A stretch of DNA of 50,799 nt, taken from the NCBI RefSeq assembly GCF_003116815.1, contig NZ_QDKQ01000019.1:1-50799 (forward strand). Reading direction: 5' to 3'. The notes under the pieces were generated by a model that saw nothing but the letters and a program-made list of their open reading frames with translations, ran no database searches and was not told where the DNA came from. The translations under genes were made by a program, and so were the position numbers. This DNA comes from Caulobacter endophyticus. Lineage in GTDB: Bacteria; Pseudomonadota; Alphaproteobacteria; Caulobacterales; Caulobacteraceae. Within the stretch, counting starts at the first letter, position 1. Each line of letters starts with the position of its first letter. Positions 1 through 8,325 of this stretch are shown one piece after another.

Positions 1-2
1 TC

Positions 3-59
3 TTCAGAACCACCCGCGTCGCCTCCATCGACCTGCGCGCACCCGACGCGCTATCCTGA
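3..59 (+). CDS. C-terminal end of an unidentified protein (cut by window edge)
   Basis: An open frame entering from the left edge ends at TGA 57-59. The visible tail reads FRTTRVASIDLRAPDALS and its codons mostly end in G or C, as in the genes around it. Eighteen residues are too few to identify a family. The pattern of basic residues followed by a short beta-strand-like segment would fit the end of an FtsQ-type protein, but that is only a guess. Confidence 0.3.
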   Translation, partial: FRTTRVASIDLRAPDALS

Positions 60-108
60 AACCGTCACGGATGTCCCGGCACACCTGTTTCGGATGTCTC
101 CGGTCTGA

Positions 109-238
109 ACACCCCTGAAGGGGAGGTGTCGGCGCAGCCGACGGAGGGGGACGTGACAGCCGCCTTCGCGACCGAACCGACCTCGGAAGGGACTTCCCCC
201 TCCGGCCCTTCGGGCCACCTCCCCCTTCTGGGGGAGGA
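109..238. repeat. Intergenic palindromic repeat, copy 1
   Basis: About 130 bp of nested inverted repeats between the left-edge gene and the DUF2141 gene. The left half has CCCCTGAAGGGG followed by a GTCGGC/GCCGAC hairpin and GGAGGGGGAC. The right half mirrors it with CTTCCCCCTCC, a GGCCC-TTC-GGGCC hairpin, and CTCCCCCTTCTGGGGGAG. The same architecture recurs at 28377-28507 and 34690-34823, so it is a dispersed element rather than a gene-specific terminator. No open frame with coding character lies inside it. Confidence 0.75.
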
Positions 239-252
239 TTTCGCGCGCCAAC

Positions 253-738
253 CTACTTCCCGTAGCGCATCCGCACCCGGATCGTGTTCTCGCCGGACTT
301 CACATTGATCCGCGCGGAGTCGAACGACGGCACGCCGAAACGCGAGGGCGCATCGTTCGAAAAGCCGTAGCCCTCGGTCGGCACGCCCACGGCGTTGCGG
401 TCGAAGTCGTGGTTGCCGTTGGCGTCGTGATAGACGGCCACCGCATAGATGTCGGCCTTCGGCAGGTTGAAGCAGGCCTCGGTGGTCGGCGCGCTGGCCG
501 GCACCCGCAGGCGCAGCAGCTTGCCGCGCGGCGCCAGGAAGCGACTCGGGTCGGACGGATAGACCGTGACCGTCACCTCGCCCGACTCGGACTTCAGCCG
601 GCCGACCTCGACGGTCAGCCTCACGCCGGTGTCCCGCCCCACGCAATCCTGCTTCGCCGCCGCCGGCGTCGCCATCCCCAGCAAGCCCAGCAGCGTCCCT
701 AGCGCCGCAAGGCCTGGAAGAACGGTTCGTGCTTCCAT
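253..738 (-). CDS. Secreted DUF2141 family protein
   Basis: A 161-residue protein with a signal peptide (hydrophobic stretch about residues 8-28, with an Ala-rich AAA cleavage region) and a mature part of about 130 residues. The body has the DUF2141 pattern: a beta-rich core with 'VTVYPSDPSRFL', then 'YAVAVYHDANGNHDFD' and 'PTEGYGFSNDA'. The family is exported and has no established biochemical role. It is transcribed away from the HIT-lpt run and ends next to the repeat at 109-238. ATG at 738 is followed immediately by the signal peptide, which supports this start. The family call is fairly secure; the function is unknown. Confidence 0.8.
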   Translation of the reverse strand: MEARTVLPGLAALGTLLGLLGMATPAAAKQDCVGRDTGVRLTVEVGRLKSESGEVTVTVYPSDPSRFLAPRGKLLRLRVPASAPTTEACFNLPKADIYAVAVYHDANGNHDFDRNAVGVPTEGYGFSNDAPSRFGVPSFDSARINVKSGENTIRVRMRYGK

Positions 739-812
739 GTAAAAGGCCGTGTCCCTATTGTCGCCCCGACGCGATCAGCGCCCGCAGACTCGCCTGAAGT
801 ATCGGTTGCCGC

Positions 813-1250
813 ATGCCCAACCCCACAGCCCTCGCATTCGGCTACCCACGCTCGAAAGTGGCCGAAACCGACCACTGGTTGCTCCTTGTACGTCCCAAGC
901 AGCCGACTTTCGGGTCTCTCGTCCTGGTATGCAAGGAACCCGTGCAGGCGTTCTCGGATCTTAGCCCCGAGGCCTTCGCCGACATGCGCCTGGCCGTGGC
1001 CGGGATCGAGCGCCTGCTGAAGGCCAAGGTCGCCTACGAGAAGATCAACTATCTGATGCTGATGATGATCGACCGCGACGTCCACTTCCACGTCCTGCCC
1101 CGCTACGAGGGCGCGCGCCAGCACGAGGGACAGAGCTTCCCTGACGCCGGCTGGCCCGCCGCCCCGGCGCTCGGCTCGGCCGTGGCGCTGGACGACGACG
1201 CCGTCGAGCGCCTCGCCAACGATTTCGCTGCCGCGTGGTCCGCCGCGTGA
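813..1250 (+). CDS. HIT-family (histidine triad-like) protein
   Basis: A 145-residue protein carrying a histidine-triad-like motif at residues 89-97, D-V-H-F-H-V-L-P-R. Aligned by eye with FHIT (HVHVHVLPR), Asp89 replaces the first triad histidine while H91 takes the position of the nucleophilic histidine and H93 the third. HIT proteins hydrolyse or transfer nucleotidyl groups from dinucleoside polyphosphates or related substrates; the substrate here cannot be read from sequence. The stop codon overlaps the GTG proposed for lptF, so the gene is probably co-transcribed and translationally coupled with the lpt genes. There is no signal peptide, so it should be cytoplasmic. Confidence 0.75.
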   Translation: MPNPTALAFGYPRSKVAETDHWLLLVRPKQPTFGSLVLVCKEPVQAFSDLSPEAFADMRLAVAGIERLLKAKVAYEKINYLMLMMIDRDVHFHVLPRYEGARQHEGQSFPDAGWPAAPALGSAVALDDDAVERLANDFAAAWSAA

Positions 1251-2476
1251 GCAAGCTGAAGAAGAAGTTCGACGCGCGGCGGCTGACGGTCATGGGCCTG
1301 ATCGACCGCTACCTGCTGCGCCTGCTGGGCTGGCCGCTGGCCGGATGCCTGGGCCTGACCGTGGTCGCCCTGCTGCTCGAGCGCGTGCTGCGCCTGCTCG
1401 ACCTCCTGTCGCAAAGCGCCGCCCGCTTCGACTACGTCACCCAGTTGGCCCTGAACCTGCTGCCGCATTATCTGGGCCTGGCCTTGCCGGTGGCGTTCTT
1501 CGTCGCCCTGTTCATCGTCATCAGCAAGCTGTCGGACGGCTCGGAGATCGACGCCCTGCTGGCCGGCGGCCAGTCGCTGGAGCGTATCGCCGCGCCTTTC
1601 GTCTGCATCGGCCTGGCGCTCAGCCTCTTCAGCGTCGCGGTGTTCGGCTACGTCCAGCCCTACAGCCGCTACGCCTATCGCGCCGTGATGCACGCGGCCG
1701 TCAACGCCGGCTGGAACGGCCGCCTTTCGGGCGGGGCCTTCATCGACGACGACGGCTCGCTGATGACCGCCGACAGCGCCGACCTCGCCGGCCAGCGCCT
1801 GACCCGCGTCTTCATCCGCCGTCCCGACGCGGCCGGCCACGAGGAACTGATCACCGCCGCCAGCGCCACGCTGCAAGTTTCGGCCGACGGCAAGACCGTG
1901 ACCATGCGCCTGAAGTCAGGCCGCCGCATCGGCAGCGACGCGCGCGGAAACTACCGCAGCCTGGCCTTCGACGACCTGACCACCGAGGCCCCGCTGAAGG
2001 CCGCCGCCAGCCTGCTGCGGGCCCGCGGCGGCGACGAGCGCGAGCTGACCCTGGGCGAACTGCTGCATCAGGCCAGGTCGCCCAATCCGGTCGTGCCCAA
2101 GGCCACCCTGATGGCCGAGTTCTATGGACGTCTCGCCCGCGCCGCCTTCCTGCCGTTCCTGCCGCTGCTGGCCTTCCCGCTGGGCCTGGCCGCCAAGCGC
2201 GGCAATCGCGCGCCGGGCCTGCTGCTGGCCGGGGTGCTGCTGCTGGCCTTCCAGCACAGCCTGCTGCTGGGCCAAAGCCTCGCCGAGTCGGGCCGCATCG
2301 CCTCGTTGCCCGCCGTCGGCCTGCCGTTCCTGATCTTCACGGGCCTGGCCGTCTGGCTGTTCGTCGGCAGCCGCACGCGGCCCGGCGACACCCCGATCTC
2401 GCGCCTCGTCCTGGCCATGAGCGCCCAGTTCCGCCGCGTCCTCAAGCCGTTCCAGCGCAAGGAGCGCGCCGCATGA
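1247..2476 (+). CDS. lptF: LPS export permease LptF
   Basis: A 409-residue inner-membrane protein of the YjgP/YjgQ family. With LptG it forms the transmembrane part of the LptB2FG ABC transporter that extracts lipopolysaccharide from the inner membrane. Hydrophobic segments cluster at both ends (about residues 25-130 and 290-390) around a periplasmic beta-jellyroll region, as in the family, and the N-terminal 'LIDRYLLR' is typical. The GTG at 1247 gives a GTGA overlap with the HIT gene. The 14 codons between it and the ATG at 1292 all end in G or C, so coding probably begins at 1247; the ATG at 1292 remains possible. The stop overlaps lptG by ATGA. Confidence 0.9.
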   Translation: MSKLKKKFDARRLTVMGLIDRYLLRLLGWPLAGCLGLTVVALLLERVLRLLDLLSQSAARFDYVTQLALNLLPHYLGLALPVAFFVALFIVISKLSDGSEIDALLAGGQSLERIAAPFVCIGLALSLFSVAVFGYVQPYSRYAYRAVMHAAVNAGWNGRLSGGAFIDDDGSLMTADSADLAGQRLTRVFIRRPDAAGHEELITAASATLQVSADGKTVTMRLKSGRRIGSDARGNYRSLAFDDLTTEAPLKAAASLLRARGGDERELTLGELLHQARSPNPVVPKATLMAEFYGRLARAAFLPFLPLLAFPLGLAAKRGNRAPGLLLAGVLLLAFQHSLLLGQSLAESGRIASLPAVGLPFLIFTGLAVWLFVGSRTRPGDTPISRLVLAMSAQFRRVLKPFQRKERAA

Positions 2477-3534
2477 AGCTGCAGCTCTACGTTCTGCGCA
2501 CCGTCGCCACGCGCGTTCTCGGCGCCGTCCTGATCCTGATGGCCATCCTGCAGATCCTCGACCTGCTGGAAGTCACCACCGACATCCTCGACCGGGGCCT
2601 TGGCGTCGGCGGGGTCGCCTACTACGCCGCCCTGCGCGCCCCGGCCCTGTTTCAGCAGGTCGCGCCGCTGGCGGTGCTGGCCGGCGGCCTGTTCGCCTTC
2701 TCGCAGCTGGCCCGCGAGAACGCCGTGGTCGCCATGCGCGCCGCCGGCATCTCTGGCTATCGCATCGTCGCCATGGCCGTGCCGGTCGCGATCGCCGTGC
2801 TGGCGCTCGACGCCCTGTGCGCCCAGGTGGTCTCTCCGCGCACCGACCCGACGCTCAGCGCCTGGTGGGCCGCCACCACGCCGGTCGCCGAGCGCAAGCC
2901 CGTCTCCGCCCGCACCTTCCGCGCCGGCGAGGACCTGGTGACCGCCAAGGAAGCGGCCGCCAACGGCGCGCGCCTGACCGAACTGACCATCTATCGCCGC
3001 GACAAGTCGGGCGCCCTGACCGAGCGCGTCGTCGCCCCGTCGGCCCAGTTCCAGAACGGCGCCTGGCGGCTCCAGAACCCCGTCACCACCCGCTATCTGG
3101 GCGATCGGGTCGAGCCGATGACCGCCGCCTCGGCCACCTGGCCCACGGCCCTGCGCCCTGCCGACGTGCAGGCGCTGTTCGCCGACGCTCCCGCCCCCTC
3201 GGCCGCCTCGGCCCGCCGGGCGCTGGAGAACGGCGGCTCGGACCGCCCGCAGAGCTTCTACGCCACCCGCCTGCAGACGGCCTTCTCGGGACCGCTGGCG
3301 GCGCTGGTGATGCTGTTGCTCAGCGCCCCGGTGGCCTGGGCCAACTTCCGCAGCGGCCAGGGCGCGGTCCTGCTGACCACGGGCCTGGCCGCGGGCCTGC
3401 TGTTTCTGGTCGCCGACGGCCTGCTGTCGGCCCTGGGCGAATCCGGCTCGCTGTCGCCGATCCTGGCCGCCTGGGCCGCCCCCATCGTCTTCGCCGCCCT
3501 CGCCGTGCGCGCCTTCGTATCCCTGGAGGGATGA
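2473..3534 (+). CDS. lptG: LPS export permease LptG
   Basis: A 353-residue YjgP/YjgQ protein and partner of LptF in the LptB2FG lipopolysaccharide exporter. The first membrane segment follows 'LQLYVLRTVATRVLGAV', the 'LARENAVVAMRAAGIS' motif at about residues 77-92 is the family's coupling-helix signature, and C-terminal membrane segments follow a soluble periplasmic domain (about residues 125-265). The start ATG overlaps the lptF stop (ATGA), and the stop overlaps the next gene's start, so expression is coupled along the run. The lptF-lptG pairing is the usual arrangement in proteobacteria. The lptB ATPase gene is not in this window. Confidence 0.92.
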   Translation: MKLQLYVLRTVATRVLGAVLILMAILQILDLLEVTTDILDRGLGVGGVAYYAALRAPALFQQVAPLAVLAGGLFAFSQLARENAVVAMRAAGISGYRIVAMAVPVAIAVLALDALCAQVVSPRTDPTLSAWWAATTPVAERKPVSARTFRAGEDLVTAKEAAANGARLTELTIYRRDKSGALTERVVAPSAQFQNGAWRLQNPVTTRYLGDRVEPMTAASATWPTALRPADVQALFADAPAPSAASARRALENGGSDRPQSFYATRLQTAFSGPLAALVMLLLSAPVAWANFRSGQGAVLLTTGLAAGLLFLVADGLLSALGESGSLSPILAAWAAPIVFAALAVRAFVSLEG

Positions 3535-4688
3535 TGCCTTTCGATTCCGCGGCCGAGGCGATCTCGGTCCTGCCCGTGCGCACGCCCGACGAGCTGAAGC
3601 GCTTCATCGCCCTGCCCGCGCGCCTGAACGCCAAGGATCGGAGCTGGATCACGCCGCTGGCGCTGGAGCGCACAGAGGCCCTGTCGCCCAAGACCAACCC
3701 GTTCTTCCAGCACGCCGAGGTGCAACTGTTCCTGGCGGTGCGCGGCGGCCGCGACGTGGGCCGGATCAGCGCCCAGATCGACGAGCTGACCCCGCAGAAG
3801 ATCCCCGGTCGCCTGGACGGCCATTTCGGCCTGATCGCCGCCGAGGACGACGCCGACGTCTTCGCCGCCCTGCTGCGCACGGCCGAGGCCTGGCTGCGCG
3901 AACGCGGCCGCACTCACGCGATGGGTCCGTTCAACCTGTCGATCAACGAGGAGGTCGGCCTGCTGGTCGACGGCTTCGACACCCCGCCGATGGTGATGAT
4001 GGGCCATGATCCGGCCTATGCCGGCGGCCGCGTCGAGCAGCAGGGCTACGCCAAGGCCAAGGATGTCTACGCCTACTACGCCCCCATGCAGGCCGACCTG
4101 CCGCCCGCCGTGCGCCGCCGCGCCGAGCGTCCGCCGGCCGATGGCGTGGTGCTGCGCCAGCTCGACATGAGCCGCTACGACGAGGAAGTGGTCACCCTGA
4201 CCGAGATCCTCAACGACGCCTGGAAGGACAACTGGGGCTTCACCCCCACCACCGAGGCCGAGACCGCCCAGCTGGCCAAGGCCCTGAAGGCCGTGATCGA
4301 CAAGCGCCTGACCTGGTTCGCCGAGATCGACGGCGAGGCGGCCGGCTTCCTGGTGTTCCTGCCCAACGTCAACGAGGCCATCGCCGACCTCGACGGCAAG
4401 CTGCTGCCGTTCGGCTGGGCCAAGCTGCTCTGGCGACTGAAGGTCAAGCGCGTGAAGTCGGCCCGCATCCCGCTGATGGGGGTCAAGCGCAAGTTCTCCG
4501 ACAGCATCCGCGGCCGCATGCTGCCATTCCAGATGATGCACGCCGGCCGCACCTCGGCCATCGCGCTCGGCTACGAGCGCTTCGAGATCTCGTGGGTGCT
4601 GGAAGAGAACATGCCCATGCGCCGCATCGCCGAGTCGCTGGGCGCTGAGATCTACAAGACCTACCGGATCTACGAGAAGGCGTTGTGA
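3534..4688 (+). CDS. GNAT-fold N-acetyltransferase-like protein (YghO-like)
   Basis: A 384-residue cytoplasmic protein resembling the large YghO-like group of GNAT-superfamily proteins. Recognisable blocks are 'AMGPFNLSINEEVGLLVDGF' near residues 125-145, 'NDAWKDNWGFTP' near 225, and a C-terminal 'ALGYERFEISWVLEENMPM' block followed by a helix. An in-frame ATG at 3531 is equally possible; ATG 3534 has better spacing from the GGAGGG just upstream. The gene overlaps the stops and starts of its neighbours on both sides, so it belongs to the lptFG transcription unit. A role linked to envelope lipids is suggested only by position. The substrate is unknown. Confidence 0.65.
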   Translation: MPFDSAAEAISVLPVRTPDELKRFIALPARLNAKDRSWITPLALERTEALSPKTNPFFQHAEVQLFLAVRGGRDVGRISAQIDELTPQKIPGRLDGHFGLIAAEDDADVFAALLRTAEAWLRERGRTHAMGPFNLSINEEVGLLVDGFDTPPMVMMGHDPAYAGGRVEQQGYAKAKDVYAYYAPMQADLPPAVRRRAERPPADGVVLRQLDMSRYDEEVVTLTEILNDAWKDNWGFTPTTEAETAQLAKALKAVIDKRLTWFAEIDGEAAGFLVFLPNVNEAIADLDGKLLPFGWAKLLWRLKVKRVKSARIPLMGVKRKFSDSIRGRMLPFQMMHAGRTSAIALGYERFEISWVLEENMPMRRIAESLGAEIYKTYRIYEKAL

Positions 4689-5446
4689 CCCAGAGCTTCA
4701 AGGCCCTCGTCCTGGCCGGTTCGCGGCCCGGTGAGATCGACAGCGCCGCGGCCTATGCCGGGGTCTCGCACAAGGGCCTGATCACGCTGCAGGGTCGCAC
4801 GCTGCTCGATCGCGTGCTCGGCGCCGTGCAGTCGGCGGGCGCGGAAGGGATCGGGGTGTCCACGTCGGACGCGGCCATCGTCGAGGCCTTGCCGGACGGC
4901 GTTCGCGCCATCGCCGCCTCGACCGAAGGCCCCAGCCAGAGCGTGCGCGAAGGCGCCGAGAGCCTGGGCTTCCCGCTGCTGATCACCACGGTCGACCACG
5001 CGCTGCTGAAGCCCGAGTGGATCACCCAGTTCCTGGCCGACGCCCCGGCCGACGCCGACGTGGCCCTGATGCTGGCCCCGGAGGAGCGCGTGCGCGCCGC
5101 CGCCCCCGACACCAAGCGCACCTACCTGAAGTTCCGCGACGGCCGCTTCTCGGGCTGCAACCTCTTCCTGTTCCGCTCGGAAGCCGCCCTGCCCGCCATC
5201 GCCCTTTGGCGTCGCGTCGAGCAGAACCGCAAGCAGCCGTGGAAGATCGCCGCCATGCTCGGCCCGGGCCTGCTGGTCCGATACCTGCTGGGCCTGCTCA
5301 CCCTCGACGAGGCCATAGCGCGCCTTGGCCTGCTGGCCGGCGTCAGGGCCGCCGCCGTACGCGCCAGGGACGGCCTGGCCGCCGTCGACGTCGACAAGCC
5401 CGCCGACCTTGACCTGGTGCGCAAGATCGTCGGCGAGACGGTCTAG
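4685..5446 (+). CDS. NTP-transferase (MobA-like) family protein
   Basis: A 253-residue protein with a nucleotidyltransferase (GT-A) fold. It begins 'KALVLAGSRPG', a degenerate form of the nucleotide-binding loop, followed by the conserved lysine in 'HKGLITLQGRTLLDRV' and a metal-binding aspartate in 'LLITTVDHALL' near residue 103. The MobA-like group makes nucleotide-activated cofactors or sugars, but the substrate here cannot be assigned. GTG at 4685 overlaps the preceding stop (GTGA). It is the last gene of the HIT-lptF-lptG run, and the next gene is convergent. Confidence 0.7.
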   Translation: MTQSFKALVLAGSRPGEIDSAAAYAGVSHKGLITLQGRTLLDRVLGAVQSAGAEGIGVSTSDAAIVEALPDGVRAIAASTEGPSQSVREGAESLGFPLLITTVDHALLKPEWITQFLADAPADADVALMLAPEERVRAAAPDTKRTYLKFRDGRFSGCNLFLFRSEAALPAIALWRRVEQNRKQPWKIAAMLGPGLLVRYLLGLLTLDEAIARLGLLAGVRAAAVRARDGLAAVDVDKPADLDLVRKIVGETV

Positions 5447-5449
5447 AGC

Positions 5450-5674
5450 CTAGCGCCAGTACCCGTTCGCCGCCGCCACGGTGGCGAAGTTCACGGCCAC
5501 CACGTGCGAGACCGCCACCAGCGCCTGCGCGTCATCTTCGTAGATCGCCCGCAGCCGTGCACGGATCTCTTCGGAAGGCTGGGTTTTCTTGACCGCCATC
5601 CGCGAGAGCTTGACGGCGAGATCGTAGCCCTCCTCGGGCGTGGCGGTGATCAGGCTGGGCAGCCAGGTCGGCAT
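5450..5674 (-). CDS. Small hypothetical protein
   Basis: A 74-residue hydrophilic protein with a predicted helical body ('LAVKLSRMAVKKTQPSEEIRARLRAIYEDD') and a short hydrophobic tail. No membrane segment or signal peptide is evident and I do not recognise a family. It ends 3 bp from the stop of the convergent NTP-transferase gene. Codon third positions are GC-rich, as in neighbouring genes, and it lies downstream of the hmp-side genes on the same strand. The start at 5674 is uncertain because no strong ribosome binding site is visible. Confidence 0.5.
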   Translation of the reverse strand: MPTWLPSLITATPEEGYDLAVKLSRMAVKKTQPSEEIRARLRAIYEDDAQALVAVSHVVAVNFATVAAANGYWR

Positions 5675-5772
5675 CGGCGTCGCTCGCGTTGTTGCGCCTC
5701 GAGGCTAGACCGCCCGGCGGGCGCGAAGATTGGACGAAAGGCTCCGCCGTTCCATCCAATCGCGTCGGAGGA

Positions 5773-6255
5773 TCAGGCGCTGAGCCGCACGATGATCCCA
5801 AGACCCGTCGCCGCGACGGCCAGGGCCACGGGGATGGTCAGGATCTGGGCCAGGGCCGAACCGGCGCTTACGCGCCCGGTCCAGGTGGAGAGCCCCTGGC
5901 GCAGGAAGTCGGCGAGGTCTGGCCGGGTTTCCGCCTTCGGCTCCATGCGTAGGATCACGGCCGGCACGCCCAGATAGACGGCGAGATAGGCCGCGCAGAC
6001 GCCCAGCACCAGGCCCACTTCCGCGTCGCCCAGAAAGGCCAGGCCGAACGCCCCCAGGATCGCGCCATAGGCGCCGACGATCATCCAACCCACCGCCCTG
6101 GGCAGATCGGGCGTCGACGGCTCGGGCGCCTGAGGCGTGCGCAGCATGGGTTCGGTCGCCGCCGGGGCCGTCCGCTCGCGAGGCGCGGGCGGCTCCCAGG
6201 ACGGGCCTTCGTAGAAGGCGTAGGTCAGCGGCGTCGTGGTGGAGACATAGTCCAT
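5773..6255 (-). CDS. Membrane protein of unknown function downstream of hmp
   Basis: A 160-residue protein with a Pro/Glu-rich cytoplasmic-like N-terminus (residues 1-52) and three predicted membrane segments at about 55-77, 81-102 and 133-156. I do not recognise a family. The start is well supported by AAGGAG about 10 bases before the ATG. It lies 58 bp downstream of the flavohaemoglobin gene on the same strand and could be the third gene of the NsrR-controlled unit, but there is no direct evidence that it takes part in nitric-oxide metabolism. Confidence 0.65.
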   Translation of the reverse strand: MDYVSTTTPLTYAFYEGPSWEPPAPRERTAPAATEPMLRTPQAPEPSTPDLPRAVGWMIVGAYGAILGAFGLAFLGDAEVGLVLGVCAAYLAVYLGVPAVILRMEPKAETRPDLADFLRQGLSTWTGRVSAGSALAQILTIPVALAVAATGLGIIVRLSA

Positions 6256-6313
6256 GACAGAGGCTCCTTCGGCCGCTCAGCGGCCGGGTTCAGGGGATGG
6301 GGAACACGCGCAC

Positions 6314-7528
6314 TCAGACGGCCAGGGCCTCGTCGGCCGGGCCGAAGAACTCGAAGTGGATCCGCTCGGACGCCACCCCGGCCCGCGACAGCCCGCCGAC
6401 GAAGGCCCGCAGGAACGGCTTGGGTCCGCACAGGAAGAAGTCGGCGGTTTCGAACGGGGTGTTGGCTTTCAGCCAGTCGACGGTGATCAGGCCGTCGTGG
6501 TCGTGGGTGCGGCCGGCCTCGTCATTGGCGGCGGGCCGGGCGTAGAAGGTCGCCACCGAGGTCTTGCCGTGCGCCTTGGCCAGGGCCCGGACGTGGCTGT
6601 CCATGGCGTGGCTGGCGCCGTCCAGCGCGCCGTGCACGAAGGCGGTCTCCAACTGCGGATGCTTGTCGGCGATGGTCTCCAGCATGCTGACCATCGGCGT
6701 CAGCCCCACCCCGCCCGACAGCAGCACCACCGGCCGTTCGGGCGTGTCGGGAAGGAAGAAGTCGCCCGCCGGCGGGGTCAGCTCGACCCTCGTGCCGATC
6801 TGCGCCAGGTCGTGCAGGAAGCGTGAACCGCCCTGCCCGCCCTCCTCGCGCTTGACCGAGATGCGATAGGCCGTCGCGTTGGGCGCGTTCGAGATCGTGT
6901 AGTTGCGGCGGATCTCGCCCTGGTCGGGCGTCGCAAGGCGCAGGGTCAGGTATTGGCCGGGCTTGTGAGCCAGCACCCTGCCGCCATCACGCGGCCGTAG
7001 CACGAACGAGGTGATCACCGCGCTCTCGACCGTGCGCTCGGCGATCTCGAAGGTGCGCCAGCCGGTCCAGCCGCCGTCGGTCGCCTCGATCGCGTCGCGG
7101 ATGGCGTGCTCGCGTTCCTGCAGCAGCCCGGCCAGGAACCAGTAGGCCTCGCCCCAGGCGGCCAGCACCGCCGCGTTGGCCGTCTCCTCGCCCAGCACCT
7201 CGACGATCGCGCCCAGGAGGGCGCGGGCCACGTAGGGATAGTGCTCGGGCAGCACGTGATAGCCGACGTGCTTCTGGGCCATGCGCTCGACCGCCGGACC
7301 CAGCACCTCAAGGTTCTCGATGTTCAGGGCGTAGCCGACGATCGCGCCGGCCAGGGCGTGATGCTGCTTACCCGTCGCCTGATTGGCATGGTTGAACAGA
7401 GCCTTGATGTGATCGTCCTGGAACAGCCTGGCGTACATCGCCTTGGTCACTTCGGTGGCGCGCGCGGCGACCACCGGGGCGGTGGCCTTGACGCACGCGA
7501 TCGTCTCCGCGCTCAGCGGCTTGGGCAT
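6314..7528 (-). CDS. hmp: Flavohaemoglobin, nitric oxide dioxygenase
   Basis: A 404-residue flavohaemoglobin that converts NO and O2 to nitrate using NAD(P)H. The N-terminal globin domain (about 1-140) has Tyr32 and Gln55 at the B10 and E7 positions and proximal His87. A ferredoxin-reductase-type module follows, with 'RNYTISNAPN' for FAD, 'GGVGLTPMVSML' for NAD(P) binding and 'FFLCGPKPF' near the C-terminus. Full length for the family. AAGGAG stands before the ATG. It lies 33 bp downstream of the globin-DUF1971 gene, so the two form an operon, and the divergent nsrR-like gene suggests de-repression by NO. Confidence 0.95.
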   Translation of the reverse strand: MPKPLSAETIACVKATAPVVAARATEVTKAMYARLFQDDHIKALFNHANQATGKQHHALAGAIVGYALNIENLEVLGPAVERMAQKHVGYHVLPEHYPYVARALLGAIVEVLGEETANAAVLAAWGEAYWFLAGLLQEREHAIRDAIEATDGGWTGWRTFEIAERTVESAVITSFVLRPRDGGRVLAHKPGQYLTLRLATPDQGEIRRNYTISNAPNATAYRISVKREEGGQGGSRFLHDLAQIGTRVELTPPAGDFFLPDTPERPVVLLSGGVGLTPMVSMLETIADKHPQLETAFVHGALDGASHAMDSHVRALAKAHGKTSVATFYARPAANDEAGRTHDHDGLITVDWLKANTPFETADFFLCGPKPFLRAFVGGLSRAGVASERIHFEFFGPADEALAV

Positions 7529-7561
7529 CGTCTTGCTCCTTGGAAAACAGGGTTTGGGGCG

Positions 7562-8221
7562 TCAGGCGGCCAGAGCCGGCTCGCGGTCGTAGAAGTCCAC
7601 CTGCATGCGGATCGGCCCCAGCGGCTCGACCCGATGGATCTGTTGCGGCCGCACCAAGCCCGGCACGCCGGGGCTCAGCTCGACCGACGGGACGTCGGCG
7701 TCGTCGTAGTGCAGCACCAGCCGCCCCTCGATCAGGCGGATCACGCCCCAGACGCCGGCCCGGGTGCCATGATCGCGGCGCAGGCCCTCAGGCAGGGTCG
7801 TCTCGTCGAACACCGGGGTCGAGCGATAGGGCGCGTCGGGCGCCGGCCGGCGGCTTTCCAGCGCGCCGTTCAGGTTGCGGGCCATGCGCGCGGCCTTCTC
7901 CTGCAGCTCCGCCGCGTGCCGGGGCGGAACGAACGCATCCGTCGCCTCGCGCCATAGGGCCAGCCAGCGATCGAACATCTGGGGCTCGATGCGCTCGACA
8001 TGCTTCATGTGCGTGGCCAGCGGATTGCCCTTGTAGCGAGCCGAGGCGCGCATCACCGACGACCAGAAGTCGGCCAGGCGGTCGAGGTGTTCGTCCCAAT
8101 CCTCGATCGCGTCCGCGAAGACGGGACCCAGCTGCGGATCCTCTCGCACAGCTGCGTAGAAGCTGGTCAGCAGCGCCGGCAGGACGGTGTCGTCGAAATC
8201 GAAGACAGGGTTGGCGGACAT
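7562..8221 (-). CDS. Group III truncated haemoglobin fused to a DUF1971 domain
   Basis: A 219-residue two-domain protein. Residues 1-130 match a group III truncated globin: 'PVFADAIEDWDEHLDRLADFWSS', then 'YKGNPLATHMKHVE' with His71 as the likely haem ligand and 'FDRWLALWREAT'. Residues 132-215 match DUF1971, a cupin-like domain also found with tellurite-resistance proteins ('YRSTPVFDETTLPEGLRRDH', 'GLVRPQQIHRVEPLG'). The junction is in frame with no internal stop. It is the first gene of the NO operon and starts opposite nsrR. The globin may bind NO or O2; the DUF1971 ligand is unknown. Confidence 0.85.
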   Translation of the reverse strand: MSANPVFDFDDTVLPALLTSFYAAVREDPQLGPVFADAIEDWDEHLDRLADFWSSVMRASARYKGNPLATHMKHVERIEPQMFDRWLALWREATDAFVPPRHAAELQEKAARMARNLNGALESRRPAPDAPYRSTPVFDETTLPEGLRRDHGTRAGVWGVIRLIEGRLVLHYDDADVPSVELSPGVPGLVRPQQIHRVEPLGPIRMQVDFYDREPALAA

Positions 8222-8243
8222 GACGCCCTCAATTCATTCATCT

Positions 8244-8289
8244 GGAATGCATCTATTCTCGCGGCTAAAAACATGCAATCTTAATGCAT
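8244..8289. promoter_or_regulatory. Candidate NsrR operator region between the globin operon and nsrR
   Basis: The 104-bp divergent spacer holds a 17-bp dyad, ATGCA-N7-TGCAT, at 8273-8289. A second AATGCATCT half-site at 8246-8254 reads AGATGCATT on the minus strand, close to the AGATGCATTT half-site known for NsrR. The spacer is AT-rich relative to its surroundings. Both sites lie where they could control the minus-strand globin-hmp operon and the plus-strand regulator. Assignment to NsrR is inferred from motif and context. Confidence 0.65.
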
Positions 8290-8325
8290 GATTTATCCGC
8301 CGCGCCGAACCCTTAAGGGGAGCCG

